A stretch of DNA of 64,000 nucleotides from contig LATX02000001.1 of the NCBI GenBank assembly GCA_001466705.2, positions 2,418,001 through 2,482,000 on the forward strand. The letters are read 5' to 3'. How positions within the stretch are numbered: position 1 is the stretch's first letter; every line of letters starts with the position of its first letter. The position numbers were made by a program, and so were the translations under genes. Of this stretch, positions 58,370 to 64,000 are shown piece by piece. Source of the DNA: Moniliophthora roreri (Eukaryota > Basidiomycota > Agaricomycetes > Agaricales > Marasmiaceae). The notes below the pieces were generated by a model, which was given only the letters and a program-made list of their open reading frames with translations, did no database searches and was not told the DNA's origin.

Positions 58370-60064
58370 CTACGCCGCAAAAATACCCTCATCACACAGC
58401 CTCTGAATACAAGACGCTGCTTCCTTCCGAACGTCGTAAGTCCAGACCGGCTCCCACTGGCCCTTCAACCTCTCAGCAAAAGTTGAAACGTCAAAGTTGC
58501 TAGGGTCAAAGCTGTCATAGATTTCGCCGGCTCTGGTACTTCCTGCTAGCACCGAATTTGCACGGGGAGGTCTGACGATGTTGTACACCTGTAATACTCG
58601 CTACATGGATGTCAACATAAATAATAATTTGAACACGACTCGAATACTGACATCCATGTTGGATTTATTGGTTTGAGGATGTTTGAGAAGTTCAATGAGT
58701 GTATAAACGTCCTCGAAACCTTGGCCGACTCCAGCGCCGAGATGCGGGAGCATTCCGTGCGCCTGGAAGATCCATTGGGTACCATACTATTGAAATCAAG
58801 ACAGAACTTACTGCATCACCAACAAGTACGACTCTATCGCGAACGTAGCTTTTCAAAGGTGGTATGCATGCATGAATGGACCACTTGCTTGAATTCTTGA
58901 GATGATCGAGTATAATTTGGGGGTCTGGACCCCAGCCCACGTAATGTTCTTTCAGTTCTTCGTGTGGTACGGACTTCACCCAAGGAAGAGGCAATTCAGA
59001 TCCCTTAGGTTTGTCGTGATCAGCGACAAAGGCGACAAAGTTGATCTGTGCTCTGTTAGCATTTGCATCACGACTTCAAGGATGGAGACACACCAATCTA
59101 CCATCGTTGATCGGGAAGCAGATAATATGCTAGAACGGAAAAGATTCAAGAACACTGGCGAGCATTCACAGGTAAAGAGGACTTACTCTCCCGTGACCAA
59201 TGAAACAAATCGGGCGCTTTGATAAATCTGTCTTGATCCCGGTACGAACCAGGTCCTCATGAGGGGCGAGGCCCCGGTACGCAACGGTATTCGCGAAGAC
59301 AAGAGATCTGGCAGAATCTTGTCCTGTGACAAAATCCCGACTAACACTACGAATGCCATCAGCACCAATCACGACGTCAGCTTCGTAAGTCGTTCCATCT
59401 GAGAAATGGACAAGAGTGCGGCCACTCTGAGAGGTAGATAATGCGGTACATCGTTTATGAAAATGGATTATGGTTGGATCAAGAAGCTCTTCCACAGCGT
59501 CCACAAATGCAGGTCTAAGAAAAACGGACCATGATTATTCAAGAGTCGCTCAGCACAAGAGGGCATACCGGTATATTCCTATGCCACGATGTTGCTCTGG
59601 GTTCGTCATCGACGTTTTGTACTATGGATTCATTACGATTGTTATTCACTCGAACAGGCGGGTGTGAGCGCACATCGAAGACAAGTTCGTGAGGGTCAAA
59701 TCCCGAGATGAACTGGAATATTCTTGTCACAGGTTCAGCTTGGTCCGAGCGAGCAAGCACTGCTGGGAGTAAACCCAATCCGTCGAGAGCCCGTACCCCG
59801 TTCGGACCTGTCAAGTTGGGGTCAGAAATTGAATTAATGCATGTAATCGGGTGCTCACCTATACCCACTCCTGCTCCAACCTCGCCAAGTTTGGCCTGTT
59901 ATCTTTCCCTCAAGACAGGTCTATTCTGAAGGAGACTCACTCACAGCTGATTCAAAAACCTCCACTGATACGCCTGCTCGAGCAAGACCATAAGCAGCGG
60001 CAAGTCCACACATTCCCCCTCCTACTACCGCAACATTAAAGTCCTTCACGGGCAAGTCAGACAT
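58370..60064 (-). CDS. FAD-dependent monooxygenase copy 4
   Basis: Apparently intact class A flavin monooxygenase of about 430 residues. Start at 60064 (MSDLPVKDFNVAVVGGGMCG). The FAD-binding GGG..G motif is followed by VEVFESA and, after an intron, AKLGEVGAGVGIG and GPNGVRALDGLGLLPAVLA. DG motif VIGADGIRSVSRDF; GD motif VVLVGDA-AHGMLPHLGAGVGQ; C-terminus GIFAA. All the introns I checked have GT and AG and keep the frame, at the same places as in the sister genes. No signal peptide or membrane segment, so it should be cytosolic. The substrate is unknown: the family includes salicylate hydroxylase and many secondary-metabolism hydroxylases. Confidence 0.86.
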
Positions 60065-60575
60065 GGGTGTCGCAGGTGAAGTCTATCGTCGAGTCATCGG
60101 TCCATTTGTTATTCATAAAACACGGTTAGCTTCCGGTTTCTCTTCATGGGAACGATATTGGAGACTAAGGAACTGAGGGCAGCTGTTTGAGTAAAAATGG
60201 ATCGACGTACCCACAGTAGTAAGCTGAACTTCTGAACTTCCAATATGTAAAATGTCTGAGTGTTCCAACTCAGGTAATAATAATAATTGAGAGGTGGAGG
60301 TAAAAAGCCATGACGATGGATGGTACGACTGCCAAAATGGTATTCGGAGGGTTCGCCGGAAAGGGTAAAACGCGTCGCTCCTCCACCTCTTGCACGTCAA
60401 CGTTGAGTGGCAATCACGAACGAGGGTACAGCCGTTTTCCCTTTGCAGGAAAGGTTGGTAAGTAAAATTAGTGTATAGGTTTGACCTTGAATTCCGTTTT
60501 CGGCCTTCACACATGTTGGGTATTATATATATACATTGACCATCATTACATAGAAATTAGGTGAAATGTAGATTA
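60065..60575. other. Intergenic between monooxygenase copies 4 and 5
   Basis: About 510 bases that should carry the promoter of copy 4 and the 3' end of copy 5, with an AT-repeat near 60523-60535. No gene seen. Confidence 0.45.
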
Positions 60576-62286
60576 TTATCTAAAAACACCCTCATCATAC
60601 AGCCTTTGAATTGAAGATTCCAACTCCTGCCGAACATCGTAGTTCCAAACCGGCTCCCACTGGCCCTTTATTCTTTCGGCCACCATGGAAGCGTCTAACT
60701 TTGCTGGGTGATAGTTGTCATAGGTTTCACCAGCCCTAGTACTTCTTTCCAACACCGAGTTTGCGCGGGGCGGCCTGAGATTGTTGTAGAGCTGAAGTAT
60801 TCGCTATAACGGAGGTTAACCAGAGATCAATCAGGGTAGAGCCCGAATACTGACATCCAGGTTCGACTTGTTAGTTTGACGATGTTTGAGAAGCTCGGTG
60901 AGTGTAAAAACGTCCTCGAGGCCTTGACCGACACCAGCACCGAGATGGGGAAGCATTCCATGAGCCTGGAATACGTATGAACTGCATTCTTCGAACCTGG
61001 AAGTACCAGACACTTACGGCATCACCAACGAGAACGACTCTATCTCGGACGTAGCTTTGTAGTGGCGGCATGCAGGCATGGATAGACCATTTACTCGGGT
61101 TTTTGAGGTGATCGAGTATAATTTGCGCATCCGGACCCCAACCCTTGAAGTGTGCTTTCAGTTCTTCATCTGAAACAGACTCCACCCAGGGAAGGGGTAG
61201 TTCGGAATCCTTGGGTTTGTCATGATCAGCGACGAAGACGACAAAATTGATCTGCTTCTAATTAGCGATTGAACATGGATGTCAAGAAAAAACACGCACT
61301 AATCGCCCATCATTGATGGGATAGGCAACGATATGCTAGAAGCAAGCTAGTCAATAATGCTGCCAACCGTTTACGAGTTGCAGATTTACTCCTCCGTTTC
61401 CAATAAAACAAACCGGACGTGTCGATAGTTCTGTCTTGATACCAGCACGAACCAAGTCTTCATAGGGTACAAGGCTCCGGTACGCTGCAGTATTCGTGAA
61501 GACCAGTGGTCTGGGAAAACATTTTCCAATGACAAAGTCCCGGGCAACGCTACGGACACCATCTGCCCCGATCACTACATCCGCTTCGTGGCTGGTTCCA
61601 TCGGAAAAGTGAATGACAGTCTGACCATTCTCGGAGGAAGATAATGCAGTACATCGTTTGTGGAAATGGGTGATGGTGGGATCGAGGAGTTCTATCACGG
61701 CGTCCAAAAACGCGGGTCTATGGGTTCATCGGTATCAGTGAATGATGTGACAGGATCTGGACCGCTCACCTATAGATTCCAACGCCCACCTGTTGTTCTG
61801 GGTTGACCATTGACGCCTCATACTGTGAATCTCGTTGAGAGAATATCACTGATGTGTGTTGAAACGAATGCGTACATCGAAGATAACCTCATGAGGTTCG
61901 GCTCCCGAAACAAAGTTGAATATTCGCATTGCTGGTTCTTGTTGGTCCGAGCGTGCGATCACTGCCTGTAGGAGACCCAACCCATCGAGGGCCCTCAAAG
62001 CATTCGGACCTGTGGCACACATTGGTCATTCAGAGAAAATGAATCAATACAACCTGAATATACACACCTAGACCTATACCTGCGCCAACTTCTCCAAACT
62101 TGGCCTGTAAAGAATATCATTGTCGTGAGACATATGTCGACTTCCAAGGGGAGCAGGTTCACTGACAGCTGCTTCAAAGACCTGCACTGATATACCGGCG
62201 CGAGCAAGACCATATGCAGCAGCCGCTCCACACATTCCACCTCCTACTATCGCAACGTTGAAGTCCTTTCGAGGCAAGCTAACCAT
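60576..62286 (-). CDS. FAD-dependent monooxygenase copy 5
   Basis: Apparently intact member of the same family, about 435 residues. Start at 62286 (MVSLPRKDFNVAIVGGGMCG). Motifs: VQVFEAA, then AKFGEVGAGIGLG, GPNALRALDGLGLLQAVIAR, DG motif VIGADGVRSVARDF, and GD motif VVLVGDA-AHGMLPHLGAGVGQ. C-terminus YNNLRPPRANSVLERSTRAG, ending EGVFR. The last intron has a normal AG before CGAATACTTCAG, unlike copies 2 and 3. A TATA-like element lies about 75 bases upstream. It is closest in sequence to copy 3, which suggests a recent duplication within this cluster. Confidence 0.86.
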
Positions 62287-62358
62287 GGGAGCAAATTGAA
62301 GTTTGGAAAGTTGAGAGTTGAGGGAATTCTGCTGTTAAATGGCACATTTTCCACTCGC

Positions 62359-62366
62359 TTATATAG
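62359..62366 (-). promoter_or_regulatory. Possible TATA box of monooxygenase copy 5
   Basis: Reads CTATATAA on the minus strand, about 75 bases before the ATG at 62286. Supported by position only. Confidence 0.35.
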
Positions 62367-62569
62367 GCGAAAAGGTCTCTTTCGGCATGACCAAAGATAT
62401 CGAAAGGACTACTGACAGCGCCCAGGTACGTGTCACAGTTCGAGGTGGGTAGAGTGGCTTCCGTCTAGAGACCGGAATTGTTGTGGGCTTGTGGCGAAAT
62501 TGAGAATCCCAGGACCGAGGTGAAGTTGAATGATAAGATGCAATCTTTTCTTTTTCCCACCGGACACTC

Positions 62570-63266
62570 ATGACGAAGCTCTTGTTTTCAACCATTGAGG
62601 TCACTCGTCAGGCCTTCTTTCATTCCGCCTTGTCCTTTGCTATAGTCAACCTGAAGCCAATAGTTCCAGGACGTGAGTAAATGACTGACCGCTAACTCAG
62701 TCATCCGTTGCTTGCTTACTGAGTTGTAATTGTCAGATGTTCTCGTTATCCCGACTAGAGTGGTGCCTCGTCTAACTGATCTAGATGGTGGGTGCATAGA
62801 TCTAGTTTCCTAAATGAATGGCTTATGACGTTCTGGAACCAACAGATCATGAGCTCGCATCTTTGATGACTTCCGTGCAACGCGTCGGAAGAGTGGTAGA
62901 ACGAGCCTACGGAGCTGATGCATTGACAGTGGCTTGTCAGGTCAGTTTGATTTTGTTTCTTGGCATATTCAAGCGCTCACGTCAATGTCGCTTGCGGTCG
63001 GTACATAGGACGGAAAAGCAGCGGGGCAAAGCGTCCCACACGTTCACTTCCATATCCTGCCCAGAAAAACCACAGGCGACCGGTTTTCCAGGAACAACGA
63101 CGCAATATATCCCGAGCTAGAGAAGTCGGAAGCGTCTCTCGTGTCCGATTTGCGACAGCAAACTAGTGGACCTCTAAAAGTTGACGCTGATGAGAACCGC
63201 CCACCACGGACGCTGGAGGAGATGGAGAAGGAGGCAACTTGGCTCAGAGGATTTTTCGGCAACTAG
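62570..63266 (+). CDS. FHIT-like HIT-family dinucleoside polyphosphate hydrolase
   Basis: HIT-fold enzyme that cleaves diadenosine polyphosphates such as Ap3A, producing AMP. Four exons join to 168 residues. Exon 1 MTKLLFSTIEVTRQAFFHSA then SFAIVNLKPIVPG; exon 2 HVLVIPTRVVPRLTDLD; exon 3 ELASLMTSVQRVGRVVERAY; exon 4 SVPHVHFHILPRKTTGDRFS, with the histidine triad HVHFH. The motif NLKPIVPGHVLVIP and the triad fit the FHIT/HNT2 branch rather than the HINT branch. The C-terminal exon also has NNDAIYPELE and ends RGFFGN. The start at 62570 is the first ATG in frame. It follows the monooxygenase cluster on the opposite strand and is probably unrelated to it. Confidence 0.87.
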
Positions 63267-63371
63267 AAGGTCAAGGAACTGGATTACGGGTCTGTATAAT
63301 TTGTCTAAGGTGGGGTAGAGACTAAAGTAGCAAGTAATGGAGATAGTGCATAGGAGGATCCTATAGTATAT

Positions 63372-64000
63372 CTAGGGATAAACATGGACTTCGTATCCTC
63401 CACTGCGTAATCTGGCAGAAGAAGGGGCAAAACGTTTGTCGTGTAAAATATGATCCCAATCTCCAAAAAGATGGACGTGTCGCAATTCTGGTAGTGCACC
63501 GCCTAACAGGGCGCTGAAATGATTCTCCAATAACTTCCAGATGCTCTCGTCCTCAACCATCATGTTGGTGGCCGCATGAAGACCCACGGAAGTGATGGAG
63601 TAATGAACGTCCGTGAACGTGGGCGGTAGGGTGAAGAAGATGTAGTAGTACAACTCCTCCAAGTTTGGGCAAGAGGCTAAGCATGGGCCGACGTGATCTC
63701 CCATCAAGAAACCAAGATGTCTACCGAATTCAACAGATCCCAACTGTTCACCATAGTTCTCCCACAAGCTTTCGATGTTGTGAATGTAGAGAGCACCGAT
63801 GATGATATGGGTCAGTGATGGGAGAGACCATCGGTATCCGAGCTGATACAGGATCTGGGCAGAGATCGCAGATAGGGAAAGAGTTCGGAGGTGAGGCAAT
63901 TGGATAGGCTGCGCCGTCGTAATGTAGGTGCGGTCGGTGAAGTTGCCGAGGAAGAGGTACTGGAGGTTAGGTGCGTTTCGTAGTACGACATTTAAGGAGT
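63372..64000 (-). CDS. LRR/F-box-like protein, 5' end outside window
   Basis: The frame is open from the right edge of the window to a stop at 63372, so the start lies beyond 64000. The visible 208 or so residues have leucine-rich-type repeats: NVVLRNAPNLQYLFLGNFTD, LPHLRTLSLSAISAQILYQL, LPSLTHIIIGALYIHNIESL and PNLEELYYYIFFTLPPTF. The C-terminus is RSGGYEVHVYP. The pattern is that of the C-terminal half of mushroom F-box proteins, but the F-box itself would be outside the window, so the assignment is tentative. Confidence 0.55.
   Translation of the reverse strand, partial: SLNVVLRNAPNLQYLFLGNFTDRTYITTAQPIQLPHLRTLSLSAISAQILYQLGYRWSLPSLTHIIIGALYIHNIESLWENYGEQLGSVEFGRHLGFLMGDHVGPCLASCPNLEELYYYIFFTLPPTFTDVHYSITSVGLHAATNMMVEDESIWKLLENHFSALLGGALPELRHVHLFGDWDHILHDKRFAPSSARLRSGGYEVHVYP

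Overview
The window is nuclear DNA of a filamentous fungus, almost certainly a basidiomycete of the Agaricomycetes. Genes are dense and lie on both strands. Nearly every gene is cut by many short GT-AG introns of about 40-60 bases, and the recognisable proteins (SIN3, SLY1, PRP22, SYO1, CSC1/OSCA-type channel, DCAF11, PalI/SUR7-type protein, acid sphingomyelinase) are eukaryotic and fungal in form. I found no tRNA, rRNA, CRISPR array or bacterial operon. Gene spans run from first start codon to stop, and introns inside them were placed by reading splice sites by eye.

Layout. 0.1-2.5 kb: a DCAF11/WDR23-like WD40 gene (+). 3.6-4.5 kb: a broken gene of unknown family. 5.5-7.6 kb: two tandem paralogues of an unknown protein family (+). 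7.8-11.4 kb: a secreted agmatinase-type ureohydrolase followed by a decayed tandem copy that has lost its first metal-binding motif. 11.9-13.6 kb: a PalI/SUR7-type membrane protein (-). 14.8-15.6 kb: a small membrane-anchored protein (+). 15.9-20.3 kb: SIN3 (+). 20.5-22.5 kb: a single-pass membrane protein (+). 24.4-27.0 kb: SYO1 (+). 27.1-27.7 kb: a RidA-family protein (+).

At 28,939 a single N joins a decayed protein-kinase-like fragment (+) to a PRP22 gene (-) that lacks its whole helicase core, so this looks like a scaffold join. 32.4-38.2 kb: two FAD-dependent monooxygenase paralogues (+), one with a one-base frameshift and one with a roughly 1-kb transposon-like insertion in an intron. 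38.8-39.8 kb: a sulfotransferase-like gene (+). 40.0-42.9 kb: acid sphingomyelinase (-). 44.0-44.3 kb: a small basic protein (-). 45.0-49.4 kb: a CSC1/OSCA-type channel (-). 50.0-50.2 kb: a 62-residue probable lipid-anchored protein (-). 50.9-53.5 kb: SLY1 (+). 53.9-55.2 kb: an intronless F-box-like gene (+). 55.6-62.3 kb: three more copies of the same monooxygenase (-). 62.6-63.3 kb: a FHIT-like HIT hydrolase (+). The window ends in the 3' part of an LRR/F-box-like gene (-).

Most genes are housekeeping and independent. The accessory signal is the five-member monooxygenase family in two clusters about 17 kb apart, with housekeeping genes between them. All five share the same intron plan. Copies 4 and 5 look intact; copies 1-3 carry separate lesions. 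Together with the ureohydrolase pair and the unknown tandem pair, this shows local duplication followed by decay.
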